DNA of 64,000 nt from Flaccisagitta enflata (taxonomy: Eukaryota; Chaetognatha; Sagittoidea; Aphragmophora). A program made the position numbers and the translations under genes. The DNA lies in NCBI GenBank assembly GCA_965153355.1, contig OZ231127.1, positions 1,798,001 to 1,862,000 of the forward strand. The letters are read 5' to 3'. This document shows, piece by piece, positions 35,571 through 46,775 of this stretch (position 1 is the first letter of the stretch; each line of letters opens with the position of its first letter). The notes under the pieces were generated by a model. That model worked only from the letters and a program-made list of their open reading frames with translations, ran no database searches and was not told the DNA's origin.

Positions 35571-36236
35571 GTGGTCAGCGATACCCGTTGCCCTGCTTTG
35601 CTTGCTTGTAAATTGGAATGAGAGGCAGGGCAGCGGCCCCGAAGGGGACGAAGTCCTGTAGAACACAGGGGACTTTCGTTCATTCGTCCGTCCGTCCGTC
35701 CACCCCCCCAGGCCCTCTCAGGCCTGAAATCTGACCTCTCAGGCCTAAAATCTGCCCTCTCAGGCCGGAAATCTGCCCTCTCAGGCTTGGAATCTGAGAA
35801 GGCAGATTTCAGGCCTGAGAGGGCAGATTTTAGGCCTCAGAGGGCAGATCTCAGGCCTGAAAGAGCAGGTTTTAGGCCTGAGAGGGCAGGTTTCAGGTCT
35901 GAAAGGACAAATTTCAGGCCTGAGAGGCCAGATTCAAGGCCTGAGAGGCCAGATTCAAGGCCTGAGAGGGCAGATTCAAGGCCTGAGAGGGCAGATTCAA
36001 GGCCTGAGAGGGCAGATTCAAGGCCTGAGTGGGCAGATTCAAGGCCTGAGAGGGCAGATTCAAGGCCTGAGAGGGCAGATTTCAGGCCTGAGAAGGCAGA
36101 TTTTAGGCCTGAGAGGGCAGATTTCAGGCCTGAGAGGGCCTGGGGGGACGAACGAACGAACGAACAAACGGACAAACGAACGAAAGTCCCCTGTGTTCTA
36201 CAGGACTTCGTCCCCTTTGGGGCCGCTGCCCAAAAA
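35571..36236. mobile_element. Foldback element, GGGCAGCGGCCCC family, copy 3
   Basis: GGTCAGCGATACCCG start; arms GGGCAGCGGCCCCGAAGG...CTGTAGAACACAGGGG and inverse, each followed by a GTCC or GAAC microsatellite. The core (about 35700-36140) is a clean 21-bp array of GGCCTGAGAGGGCAGATTCAA units, which creates open frames on both strands (Arg-Pro-Glu-Arg and Ser-Gly-Leu repeats). Confidence 0.85.
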
Positions 36237-36289
36237 AGCCAAATGAACGCAATCAATGGAATGCCCTGAACTTATAGTTTTTTCACTAC

Positions 36290-36556
36290 CCGTCCATTTC
36301 TTTTTTGATAATGAAGGCGACCAGACTGGGATCTGTTGAAGTGACGACATACATCAAAATCGTGTTGACAAAGTAATCAAGGGCTTCCAAGTTGGCGCCC
36401 GATTTAAGCAAGAGCCGGACAACATCCACTCGGCCGCGACAAGCGGCATAGGCCAACAGCGTGCAACCTTCAGCGTCCTTCACTTCCAAAAAGCTTGCCT
36501 CTACTTTCTCTTTTTCTCTGTCAATCAGTTTAGAGAGAGTTTGATGATTTGTTTCA
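36290..36556 (-). pseudogene. Ankyrin membrane gene, exon B part, downstream of the transposon
   Basis: Open from the transposon junction through ETNHQTLSKLIDREKEK, then ankyrin repeats CTLLAYAACRGRVDVVRLLL and TILMYVVTSTDPSLVAFII, to donor GTAGTG. It is in the same frame as the part before the transposon once one TCA copy and the element are removed, so both parts were one exon. In this sequence the frame is closed upstream by a stop inside the element. Confidence 0.75.
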
Positions 36557-36817
36557 GGGCGTGTTTTTAGTGACGACCAAAAACGCGTTTATTCCTGTCA
36601 AACGCGCAAACAGAATGAACACATGATTTTCAACAGTCCCACGTGGGAGTGAGCGAAGTGAGCGAGCGATCTTATGAATAAAGCGAGTGAGCAAAGCAAG
36701 CATAGCATAGCGGAGCGCTGTGGAGTGAGTGAGCAAAGTGAGCATAGCGAGCGAACAAACATAGCAAGCGACCAAGTGGCCCGTTAATCGTGCGATTGTC
36801 TGTGAAACATGCCCTCA
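36554..36817. mobile_element. 258-bp TNA-flanked element inside a coding exon
   Basis: Element 36557-36814, flanked on both sides by TCA. Terminal repeats GGGCGTGTTT and GGGCATGTTT; a core of GAGTGAGCGAAGTGAGCGAG type. A 3-bp duplication with GGG..TGTTT ends fits a PIF/Harbinger-type miniature element. It is 258 bp, so with the duplication it keeps the reading frame but adds stops. Confidence 0.8.
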
Positions 36818-37473
36818 GTTTGACGCTGCCGATCAATGAGATACTCGACAAATTCCAACGAGGCAACTTTGGCGGTGACGTGGAGCTGTTGTTGGCGACG
36901 ACTCCCAAAGACGAGAGGCGTTCCACGGGGCGTCTCCTCATGGACGAGACTATCGACAAAATTGACGCCCTCCGCGAAGCTGCCTTCTTTCAAGACATGC
37001 GTCAATGAGGTAAGACGGCGATCATCTTTCGCTGTCGTGTTGGTATTTGACAGCGAAGTTGGGTTGTTAGTTGCGCCGCGTGGATGAGCTGCGTGGTAAG
37101 CCTTAGGATGATCAAAGTTGATCGCGTCTGAATTCGCCGGCGTATCAACATTGTCATCGATGTAGGCTTTGTTAGAAAAGGCAATCATTGTATTCGTTGA
37201 CAATTTCGTGAATTTGGGAGTTGCTGTTTGCGTTGGAGAGGTCAAGGTTCTCGTCAGAACCGCATCTTCGGTATCTGCATTGGGCTCTCTATTTTCGCGT
37301 TTTTCTTCATCGCGCGATTGTCGTTGTTGGCGGTTTCTGCATCTCCACCAATTACGCCACAATTTGATGACGCATTGAATTATCAAGACGCCAAAAAAAG
37401 AACCAAAAAGTAAAAACAATTGCCACTTTTTGGGACTCCATCCCGAGTGAATTTGCACTTTGGGATCAATCAT
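36784..37473 (-). CDS. Ankyrin membrane gene, first coding exon (A)
   Basis: Starts MIDPKVQIHSGWSPKKW, then one hydrophobic span (QLFLLFGSFFGVLIIQCVI) followed by KLWRNWWRCRNRQQR, so the N-terminus should be outside and the rest cytosolic. A polar, Thr/Asn-rich linker of about 110 residues leads to the first ankyrin-like repeat (SLTHVLKEGSFAEGVNFV, QLHVTAKVASLEFVEYLI). True exon sequence ends at 36815; from there the frame runs 10 codons into the transposon and stops. As it stands the product would be 229 residues. No upstream acceptor was seen, so the ATG is taken as the start. Confidence 0.75.
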   Translation of the reverse strand: MIDPKVQIHSGWSPKKWQLFLLFGSFFGVLIIQCVIKLWRNWWRCRNRQQRQSRDEEKRENREPNADTEDAVLTRTLTSPTQTATPKFTKLSTNTMIAFSNKAYIDDNVDTPANSDAINFDHPKAYHAAHPRGATNNPTSLSNTNTTAKDDRRLTSLTHVLKEGSFAEGVNFVDSLVHEETPRGTPLVFGSRRQQQLHVTAKVASLEFVEYLIDRQRQTEGMFHRQSHD

Positions 37474-37756
37474 TTCTTTTCTTTTCTTTTTTTTCTGATG
37501 GACAGTTAAACACTTTTCTTTCCTCTTACTTTACATTAAGAAAGTTCTTTTTTGTTTCAAAAGTGCGACTCTGGACTTGATATTTAAGGTGGGATTGGAG
37601 TAAGTCAGTAATCAAATGACAAGCCATTCAATGTTGGTCTGTGCCAGCGATCAATCACTGTGTGAGAACTCGAGAGAATGAATCTTTTCTCTGGATTGAT
37701 CAAAATTTGAAGTCAGTAAATCTCAAGCACCAAAATTTTTTCTTGGTAAACTCAAT

Positions 37757-37986
37757 TTTTAGTCGCGTGCTACGCGACTCTATGAACCGCTATGTTGGTC
37801 TGTCGGTCAGTCGGTTGGTCAGTCGGTTGGTCTGTCGGTTGGTCTGTCGGTCAGTCAATCCGCGTTAGCTTTTTTTGGCGTTTTTGTGCGTTTTTTGCTC
37901 CTGCTTTTAATTGTTTTGTCTTTAGGTCTTTTAGTCTTTTAGTATTTAAGACCGCACGCGACTTGCAACGCGTTGGCCTTGTTTTC
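37757..37986 (-). mobile_element. Hairpin element, type A/E mix
   Basis: TTTTTAGTCGCGTGCTACGCGACTC, a GGTCAGTCGGTT core, TTTTTGCTCCTGC and GCGACTTGCAACGCGTTGGCCTTGTTTT. Located just upstream of the ankyrin gene start. Confidence 0.75.
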
Positions 37987-37989
37987 TTG

Positions 37990-38715
37990 GTAAACACACA
38001 AAAAAGGTCATGAAAACCTTGGATCTTTCTTGTCGCGCTAAGTCACTTTCAAACACCATTTAGAGCCCTAAAAGCGCTTGCCCTTATCTTAGTGCTTGCC
38101 CTTATCTTAGTGCTTGTCCATTTATCATTCTGAGGATTGTATCAGTCGGTTTGTCAGTCCATCAGATGGTCAGTCGCCATCTTGCTCTGCTGCGAATTGT
38201 GGGTGGGAATGGGGGATGAGAATCACTGACCCTACCCACCATTGACATATATCATAACAAGAAAACAATTTAGAATTCATTTCGGCCGCAGCATTTGTTT
38301 ACAACGTATTCACTTTCAACTATTCAACACCCTGATCTGTCCTGACATGACATGACGTGTCAGGACAAAATGGGCAACAAGTTTGGACGCAATATCTGTC
38401 TGTCGCGTTGAGCCATTCACTTCAACCGTCTTGAGATGAAATGACATGTCATGATAGGACAAAATGCGCATGACTTAAGACGCAGCGTTTGTTTGTCACG
38501 CTGAACCATTCACCTCGCCACCTCCCCAGTGTCTCTCTGCTTCTAAGCTACGTGACATGATTTTGGAATTTTGATTTCTTTATTTCGGTTTCTGGCTTTC
38601 ATCATTCGCGTTTCTCTTGTTACCTTTGCTTTGTTTCATTATTTTTTTATTTGTTTTCTCGTGGTATTCTAAGTTCCCTTTTGCTCTTTTGTCTTTACCC
38701 GCTCTGGGATTTGCT
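37990..38715. other. Spacer with small palindromes
   Basis: CCTGACATGACATGACGTGTCAGG at 38340-38363 is a hairpin. A related ATGACATGTCATGATAGGAC block follows about 95 bp later. No gene seen. Confidence 0.5.
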
Positions 38716-38842
38716 TTTTTTTAGGTGCGACAAAGCACCTCTGTAACTGGCTGTGTTCGTCGGTCTGTCGGTTGGTCGGTCGGGTAACGCATTCGTTCGA
38801 CGATCCACGCGTAGCACCTTATTGGCCTACTTGGCCTCGTTT
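38716..38842 (-). mobile_element. Hairpin element, type D
   Basis: TTTAGGTGCGACAAAGCACCTC, GTAACTGGCTGTGTTCGTCGG, GGTCGGTCGGG, GTAACGCATTCGTTCGACG, GCACCTTATTGGCCTACTTGG and CCTCGTTT. Confidence 0.8.
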
Positions 38843-39090
38843 CATTGCTTTTTTCTCCACTTTCCATTCTCCTTTTTTTTTCTTTTTCTTTTTTTTTTTT
38901 CATTTGCCTTCTGCAGTTTCCCGATTTTTGAATTCTATGTTTTCTCTCAAAATGTCGATGTTCTTTTCAGCCAAGTAAACCATTTCTCATTTTTGGAATC
39001 CCCAGCATCCTTGATATTTTTTCTAGTTCCGTTTCCTCTTTCCTTTCTACCTCTATCCTGTCGTCCCTTCCCTCCGAGTTTTCCCCTATA

Positions 39091-39264
39091 CAGTAGAGCT
39101 TCACTAGAGCGCACCCGCTAATGAGGCATGCCCGCCTATAAGGCATACAACTTGCAGTCCTATGAGAGATTTTGTAGTTAATTTTATATTGGCAATAACG
39201 CAGCTTCACTATGAGGCATAATTTAGCCAAGTCCCTTCGATTGAGCTCTAGTGAAGCTTAACTG
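39091..39264. mobile_element. pogo/mariner-like miniature element
   Basis: TA-CAGTAGAGCTTCACTAGAGC at the left and the inverse of CAGTTAAGCTTCACTAGAGC at the right (two mismatches in 20). 174 bp; no frame. Confidence 0.65.
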
Positions 39265-39268
39265 GACC

Positions 39269-39358
39269 TTTTTAGTTGCGGAAACGCAACTCTGTAAGAG
39301 GCTTTGTCCATCGATACGTCTCTCCGTCTGTAACGCAAAAGTTGTAAATTGTATAACT

Positions 39359-39361
<3 letters not shown>
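39269..39361 (-). mobile_element. Hairpin element fragment, type B
   Basis: TTTTTAGTTGCGGAAACGCAACTC, TGTAAGAGGCTTTGTCC, then lost in a (GA)n run (39359-39410). Confidence 0.65.
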
Positions 39362-39414
<53 letters not shown>

Positions 39415-39608
39415 GTTAATTTGCAGATCAAATCAAAAGGGGTAAAATAGTTGGGGCTGCCATCCCCACTTACAGCAATTTCCCTCTTGATGTATGTTCA
39501 AGAGATAGATCGCTGAACTTTTGAATTCTTTCTTTACTTCGATGAAATTTCCAAAAAACGTTTGCAAGATAACGGGTAAGGTAAGGTAAGGTAAGGTAAG
39601 GAAAGGTT
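39359..39608. repeat. (GA)n and (GGTAA)n microsatellites
   Basis: GA run at 39359-39410 and a short GGTAA pentamer array at 39575-39608. Confidence 0.9.
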
Positions 39609-39831
39609 ATCCCGGAAAACGGTACAGCAGTTTTGAGACCATTTCTGAGTATTCTTTTTTTCCGTTGCTTTCAATTCATTAATTCTGTCTCGCTTATTTC
39701 TTTCTTGGTTCCAATTTGTTCCGAGTTTTGGGGGGCTTTCAAATTCCTTTTAGCCCTGATTCCATTTTGAGAGATTTCAGTTCCGCCCCCTCAATTCTTT
39801 CCTCCCTCTTTTCTTTAGTTCTTATCGTCGT

Positions 39832-39832
<1 letters not shown>

Positions 39833-39882
<50 letters not shown>

Positions 39883-39921
39883 CTGTTTCTTTCTATCTCT
39901 ATCTTTCTTTCTTGCTCTATT

Positions 39922-39992
<71 letters not shown>

Positions 39993-40405
39993 CTCTTCCT
40001 ATCTCTCTCTCTTTCTATCTCTCTTTCTCTCTGTCTTTCTTTCTTTCTTTCTTTTTTTTCTCTAACTTTCTTATTTTCTTACTTTCTTATTTACTTTCTT
40101 ATTTTCTATCTTTCTTTCTTTCTTTTTCTCTTACTTTTTTCTTTCCTTTCTTCTTTTCTCTCTCTCTCTCTTTCTTTTTGACTTTCTTTTTCTCTTTCTT
40201 TCACTCTTTCCTTTCAATTGGTATTTCCAAACTTTCTTTTATCATTCTCTCCACCATTGTTCCTTCATTTCTCTCACAGCTTCATCCTATCTTTCTTTCC
40301 ATCTTTCTTACCTCCTTTCCTTCTTTATTTCTTTCTTTCTTTCCTTCTTTCTTTCCTTCTTTCTTTCCTTCTTTCTTTCCTTCTTTCTCTCCTTCTTTCT
40401 TCCCC

Positions 40406-40437
<32 letters not shown>

Positions 40438-40511
40438 TCCTTCCTTCCTTCCTTCCTTCCTTCCTTCCTTCCTTCCTTCCTTCCTTCTTTCTTTCTTTCT
40501 TTCTTTCTTTC

Positions 40512-40542
<31 letters not shown>

Positions 40543-40662
40543 TTCCTTTCTTTCTTTCTTCCTTTCTTTCTTTTTTTCTTTCTTTCTTTCTTTCTTTCTC
40601 TCTTTCTTTCTTTCTTTTTCTCTTTCTTTCTTTCTTTTTCTCTTTCTCTTTTTCTTTCCTTC
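39833..40662. repeat. (TTTC)n / (TTCC)n array, 830 bp
   Basis: Pyrimidine-pure tetranucleotide array with an inner TTCC block at about 40437-40486. The phrase TTTCCAATTGGTG/TTCAATTGGTATT and TCATTCTCTCCACC occurs at 40214-40275 and again at 40656-40735, so the array itself has been duplicated. Ser-Phe-Phe frames here are artefacts. Confidence 0.95.
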
Positions 40663-40739
40663 CAATTGGTGAGTCCTTACTTTTTTTATCATTCTCTCCA
40701 CCTTAGTTCCTTCATTTCTCTCACAGCTTCATTCCTTCT

Positions 40740-41245
40740 TTCAAATATCCTTCATTTCCTTCTTTTGCCGTCTGACATAAGTCAGAATTTTAGTATAAAC
40801 TCAAGTTGCCCGACCCATTGCGTCCACACTCCATAGCACCCATGCACGGCTGCACGCGATATGTCCCACAACGCCTCGCATGACAGAGAACATTTAATAA
40901 ATAAAAAAAAAGCCCTACTCAGGCTCCGGACAGACAGATGGACTGATGCCTGAGAAAGAGATAAGACATGAGAAATTTAAGGAAATGAGAAAAATATAGA
41001 CACATGAAATTCAGTAGAAGCACACCCTAAGCTTACGTTTGTAGGAGGCAGAGACTAACTCAATGACCTTTACTTCTCAAAAAGACTGCTCCGTGTTGTT
41101 ATTCCGGTTTTTACTGTCCTGCCATATTTTCCCCCAATTTTCCTCTTTTTTTCTTAGCTTATTGTATTTCTTCTTGGGCTTTAAGCCATTCTGGGTGCTC
41201 TACGACCTCAGTCTGCCCTTCTTCCCGGTTTGAGAGACCCCTATG
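40740..41245. other. Spacer, nothing recognised
   Basis: No gene, RNA or repeat could be supported. Confidence 0.4.
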
Positions 41246-41247
41246 GC

Positions 41248-41249
<2 letters not shown>

Positions 41250-41336
<87 letters not shown>
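41250..41336. repeat. (CT)n microsatellite
   Basis: About 87 bp of pure CT. Confidence 0.95.
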
Positions 41337-41338
<2 letters not shown>

Positions 41339-41475
41339 TTTCAACTGAGGTTTCCCGGTTTTCCCTAACCATACTTTGTTGGTCGCGTTTCAGTTCAACG
41401 CAAAGAATTCAGTCCAACCCAACTTGATAAACATTCACTTGCGGACTATGGAATCACGAGTACGTAAACAATAAA

Positions 41476-41657
41476 TAAGGCCGGATACACGGCTATCCAA
41501 GTCGTATGCGGGTGGGCAGGGGCAGCGATAAATATTGCTAACCGCACATTTGGGCAGGAGCAGATGTACAAAAGCCACCTGTAAACCCCCAGAAAGCTAA
41601 GCGTTACCATCCGACCATCCATAGCGGGGTTACAGAGTCGCGCGCATGCAACTAAAA
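41476..41657 (+). mobile_element. Hairpin element, type A (diverged)
   Basis: TAAGGCCGGATACACGGCTA, AGTCGTATGCGGGTGGGCAG, GGAGCAGATG, GCGGGGTTACAGAGTCGCG and CGCATGCAACTAAAAAAA. The tetranucleotide core is nearly absent. Confidence 0.7.
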
Positions 41658-41920
41658 AAACCTACCACGAAAACATTTAAATACGGTTTCAAAAATATGC
41701 AGAAAAAAAAGCGCAAACTGGAATAGAAAAAATAGTTATGTCCCGCGGAAATTAGCTGTAACTATCTCAAATCTTCGGAAATTTCCTTGGCTTTGAATTC
41801 TATAATCTCAAATTTCTGTATAATCCGAGCTTTTTTGTTCTAACTTTTCTGAGGTCCTTAACCCTTTAGGGGGAAAATTTGAAGCTGGAGAGATGAAATT
41901 GGAAGGAAGAAGGAAGGAAA

Positions 41921-42343
<423 letters not shown>

Positions 42344-42599
42344 ATGACAAATCATGGTATGCTCTTATGAAGCATCATGTCATCAGCAAAATATGAACGC
42401 CGCAATTTTTGTGCCACCTGCAAATTTATAGGAAACATGGTTACCCTTTCAGGAGAGGTACAATCTGAAATAAAAAAAAACTATTACATGAAAAGCGTTT
42501 GTCCCCAGATTGACACTACTGGTTTGTTTTTTTTTTCTTTTTTTTATAGAAAATTTTGCAAATCTTTTAAGGACACTCTTTATTGATAGACTTAAATAA

Positions 42600-42830
42600 C
42601 ATACTTTTGTGACAGACATCAGTAGCAGATATCAATGACATACTTTTGCGACAGACATCGGTAACAGACACAACTGACAGACATCAGTGACAGAAATCAG
42701 TGACAGACATCAGTGACAGACATCAGTGTCTGACAGCAATGACAGACATCAGCAACGACAGACAGCAATGACAGACAGCAATGACAGCAATGACATACTT
42801 GAGTGCCAGACATCAGCGACGCCCTCCACC
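42600..42830. repeat. CAGTGACAGACAT minisatellite
   Basis: Irregular 12-mer-like units such as GACAGACATCAGTGACAGAA and CAATGACAGACAG. Confidence 0.85.
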
Positions 42831-43600
42831 ATAGATTAGAAAGCAGAATCTTTTCTTCATTACTCCTTTAATGGGATTTTAAATTTTAAAAAATTAATCC
42901 ATTCTCGTTTTTAGACGCCTTTGCATTGGATGAGATTATTGAGTATTGATAGATGATGATTTATCATGACGTATTAACAAAATTTGAGAAAGTATTTGTA
43001 CTCTTTACTGTTGTTGTTCTTCACTGTTGTTCTAGCGCTTTCTGTACGTAGGAAATATAGTAATGTAGTTTTTTAAGAGACAGAGGGTATGATTTTAGAT
43101 TTTAGACAACCCTGTCATCAAGATGGCAAGTCTCATTTCCCGTCATTTGTTTCAGTTAATGGACATATGACTAACTCAATGCGTTTAATTCTTATGTGAG
43201 AATGAAGATAACCCATGAAAATCACGCAGTGAATTTCCAAATTCTTGACCACATGTCTTCATTCTAATGCCATTTCTCCACGGATAGAGCTGGGACATCC
43301 AGCAAGGACTCATTTGGAAGATCTCAAAGCTTCAAAACGATTTTGCTGTGTTTTCTCATCGCTTGGATGTGAAACATTGACAAGTAGTTTGCTTTATTCT
43401 TTTGCCATAGTTATTGTTTTGGATGCCAGATGATGAATCAACGCACGAGAATTCACCCTTTTATAGTTTATACTTTCATTCCGGTTTTTTTTATCTTTTA
43501 TTCCTGCAACAAAAAAGAAACTCATTCGCATCGAAAGAAAGTTCTGAATGGAACTTCAATTGGAGGCGGGTCTTTAATCAACCAAGTCGCAAATCGAATT
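42831..43600. other. Spacer, nothing recognised
   Basis: Short open frames only, none with splice context or family resemblance. Confidence 0.4.
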
Positions 43601-43615
43601 TAGATGACACACAGG

Positions 43616-43681
43616 CACACACGCTAGCACACACACACACACACACACACATACTCATTACTCACACACACATACTCATTA

Positions 43682-43763
<82 letters not shown>

Positions 43764-43777
43764 AACACACACACACA
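43616..43777. repeat. (CA)n microsatellite
   Basis: CA run with two ATACTCATTACTCA interruptions. Confidence 0.95.
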
Positions 43778-43802
43778 GCTGTAGAATGGGCGCATTCAAA
43801 AG

Positions 43803-44055
43803 AAAAATGATTTCCAAGCGCTTTTCATGTTCCAATCTTCTTGGAAAATCGAAATGCAATTGATTTAGGCACCGCGTCATCAATGCTGTAGTTGTATAGA
43901 ATGCCCACGGAAAAAATTCTCACAAAACTACAGCAATCAATTATACTCAACCACAGCATTGGTGACATAGTGCCTAGATCAAGTCCAATTCGATTTTGCA
44001 ATGAGATGGGGCTTCAATTAGTCAAATGGAACATGAAAAGTGCTGGGAAATAACT
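43803..44055. repeat. Foldback repeat, about 100-bp arms
   Basis: Left arm ...GGCACCGCGTCATCAATGCTGTAG (to 43898) and right arm CACAGCATTGGTGACATAGTGCC... (from 43939) are diverged inverses out to TTTTCATGTTCC / GGAACATGAAAA. Confidence 0.65.
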
Positions 44056-44278
44056 ATACGTTCCAATTCCAAAATTGAGCCCAGTTTAACACAAACGTCA
44101 TACCCAGTTGTCAGAGACACCCACATACGCCCTTGGCCCATGGGCCATGACAGCCATGTATTCTATACAGCATTTTATCCGGGTTTTTCAACGCAATGTC
44201 AATCCATAGCAATCGCTATTTCATGATATTGATTTTGTAATAGTTTTCAATGGCATTGTTATGATTGTGGTGGTTTTG

Positions 44279-44490
44279 AACAAGGCCGGATACACGGGTA
44301 CCCCAGTCGCGAGTGGGTGGGCAGGGGCCGTAATTTAGGTCACTTGATCATTTGGGCAGGAGCAGTGAAGCCAAAAACCGCAAAAACCCCAAAAAAGTAT
44401 AGTGTGACAGACGGACCAACCAACCGACGGACCGACGGACCGACGGACCGAAAAAGCGGGTTGTAGAGTCGCCTAGCACGCGACTAAAAA
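44279..44490 (+). mobile_element. Hairpin element, type A
   Basis: ACAAGGCCGGATACACGGGT, AGTCGCGAGTGGGTGGGCAG, GGAGCAGTGAAGCC, three ACCGACGG units, GTAGAGTCGCC and AGCACGCGACT plus AAAAA. Confidence 0.85.
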
Positions 44491-44695
44491 CTACAACAAA
44501 AATCATCAGATATCTATATACTAAGCACAACAAAATTGCATAGAAAATCAGGTAACAAAGAGTAAAAGTGAAGTTTTGGCGCCATCTACATTACAAAATG
44601 AAAAAAGAGACCAAACACTTTTTTCTAACATTCAAATGTTTCGCCTGAGCTATGATTGATTTCGGAGCCTCCTTTTTGACTGCAGTTAGGAGGCG

Positions 44696-44979
44696 TTTCT
44701 GGTCAAAGACGATCGCGTTTTGAACCTGTCACTCGGTCGCTCGCTATGTTCGTTCGCTCGCACCGCTCACTCCGCTCACTAGCTCCCTAGCGCTCACTCT
44801 TCTCACTAGCTCCCTAGCGCTCCGCTTCGTTACACTCGCTCGCTCTGTTCACGGGCTCGCTCACTCACTTCGCTCACTCCCTCGTAGGATAGTTAAAATT
44901 CTTGAATATGTGTTCACACTGTTATCGGGTTTCAGGGGAACAAAACGCGTTTTTGGCGCTCACTAGAAACACGCCTTTA
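44696..44979. mobile_element. TNA-flanked element (Harbinger-like)
   Basis: Element 44699-44976, flanked by TTA on both sides. Ends GGAGGCGTTTCT and inverse of AGGCGTGTTTCTAG; a core of CGCTCGCTCACT-type repeats. Confidence 0.75.
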
Positions 44980-45211
44980 GTTGGGGAAGACCTAGTCACC
45001 TAGTCTCCCATTTTCCCATTTGCCCATAAGACTCTTTCTGTCTGATGAAAAAAAAATGAAGCAATAAAGTCAATTAAAAAGAAAATGAAGATGATGATCA
45101 GAAAAAGAAGAAAGAGTGAATAAGGAGAAGGAAATCAGGAAAATGTTTTAAATGAAAGCCAATGATGAGAAAAATCTGCCGCAAGGAAGCCAAAGAATTA
45201 TAGGTGGAAAT

Positions 45212-45291
<80 letters not shown>
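45212..45291. repeat. (GA)n microsatellite
   Basis: About 80 bp of GA ending directly at a foldback element. Confidence 0.95.
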
Positions 45292-45294
<3 letters not shown>

Positions 45295-45914
45295 AAGGAT
45301 CGCACAATTCGCACAATTTGCACAATTCGCACATGGTCAGCGGTACCCGATGCCCTGCTTGGAGTGATTAGCTGCAGAAGTGGAGTGAGAGCAGGGCAGC
45401 GGCCCCCAAGGGCCGATGTCCTGTAGGATACAGAGGTGAATTTCCAGACGTCCTGAGAAGGCACATTTGAGGCCTTTGGGGCTACTTTCCTTGTTATTCA
45501 ATGAGAACAATAATTTTTTTTCCATTTCATTATCAATTTCCCCATATTATTTAATCTGAATCTTGCAATTTTTTCAAAATTTTGTCAATTTTCCATGTTA
45601 TTCAATAGGGATATCCCAAATTTTTAACTTCTAGTAAATTTTCCATGTTATTCAATGGGAATATCATATTTTTTTTTTCATTTCTTTATCAATTTTCCAT
45701 GTTATTCAATGGGAAATTTGCATTTGTTCAATGTTCCATGTTATTCAATGGGAACAGGAGGCTCAGAAGCTTTGACGGGGGGCGGGGACGGACGGACGGA
45801 CGTACGTACGTACGTACGTACGTACGTACTTACGTACGTACGGACGGACGGACGTCTGGAAATTCACCCCTGTGTCCTACAGGACATCGGCCCTTTGGGG
45901 CCGCTGCCCAAAAA
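45291..45914. mobile_element. Foldback element, GGGCAGCGGCCCC family, copy 4
   Basis: ATCCAAGGATCGCACA start with a small CACAATTCG array, GGTCAGCGGTACCCGATG, GCAGGGCAGCGGCCCC, arms CTGTAGGATACAGAGG / CCCTGTGTCCTACAGG. The core is an array of CCATGTTATTCAATGGGAA units (45510-45755) followed by an ACGT run, and the end is GGCCGCTGCCCAAAAA. Confidence 0.8.
45785..45852. repeat. (ACGT)n run with GGAC flanks
   Basis: GGACGGACGGACGTACGT... then GGACGGACGGACG. A self-complementary tetranucleotide inside the foldback element. Confidence 0.9.
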
Positions 45915-46085
45915 GGAAAGAAAGACAGAGGGAATCACAGAAATAAACAAATAAATAAAGAAAGAAAGAATAACAGAAAGAATAAAAGAAAGAAAGAAAG
46001 AATGAAAGAAAGAAAGAATGAAAGAAAGAAAGAAAGAAAGAGAAGCAGAAAAAAAAGGAGAAACCAAGAAAAAAAAAGAAGCAAG
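45915..46085. repeat. GAAA-rich array
   Basis: AAAGAAAGAATG/AAAGAAAG units, purine-only on the plus strand. Confidence 0.85.
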
Positions 46086-46214
46086 GGAGAAACAAAGCCC
46101 ATATATTTGACACTTCACTTTTGGATTCATTCTTCCAAATATTTCCTCCTAAATCGAAATTTTTGTCACTTCTGCAGTGAAATTGTGGGGCACAACCCTC
46201 AAAGGATTGACAAG

Positions 46215-46575
46215 GTGTGCTGATGCCGCCAGTGCTAATGCCAGTCCTGACGCCATTGCTTAAGCCAGTGCTATGTCAGTGCATATGTCAGTTCTAATGC
46301 CATTGCTAATGCCATTGCGAATGGCAATGCTAATGCCCTTGCTTATTCCATTGCTTATGCCAGTGCTAATGCCATTGCTGATACCGATGCTATAGCCATT
46401 GCTTATACCAGTGCTGATGTCAGTCCTGATGCAATTGCTTATGTCAGTGCTTATGTCAGTGCTAATGCCATTGCTTATGTCAGTGCTACTGTCAGTGCCA
46501 ATGCCAGTGCTAGTGTTTGTGAAAATATCAGAGTAATGCCAGTTCCAGTGCTAATAGCTAATGCCAGTCACATTT
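46215..46575. repeat. GCTAATGCCATT minisatellite
   Basis: 12-mer-like units GCTAATGCCAGT, GCTTATGCCATT, GCTTATGTCAGT over 360 bp. Confidence 0.9.
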
Positions 46576-46775
46576 TCTTCGAATTCATGGCACGCGATGG
46601 AGGGTTTTTGTGAAAGTTTCAGTGAAATATTCTGCCATTCTAATTCTTAAGTGGAGAGCCAAGTCAACCAAAGAACCTAGGCAAGACATCGCTAAGTTAG
46701 TTGGTCCATCCACTTGTAGGTCAGTCAGTCCATCCACCCATGGGTTGGTCTACATCTTTGTCCATCAGTAATCTT

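Noticed and set aside
35700-36140. CRISPR-like regular repeats (also 54405-54615, 58826-59522)
   Set aside because: Repeats are directly adjacent with no unique spacers, in a eukaryotic genome.
35787-36269. Arg-Pro-Glu-Arg repeat protein on plus, Ser-Gly-Leu on minus
   Set aside because: Both come from the 21-bp core of a foldback element.
36557-36814. Transposon acting as a new intron (introner)
   Set aside because: No GT...AG at or close to its ends on the gene strand; truncation is simpler. RNA would settle it.
39716-40706. 318-codon Phe/Ser-rich frame resembling a membrane protein
   Set aside because: It is the TTTC array; no unique sequence supports a protein.
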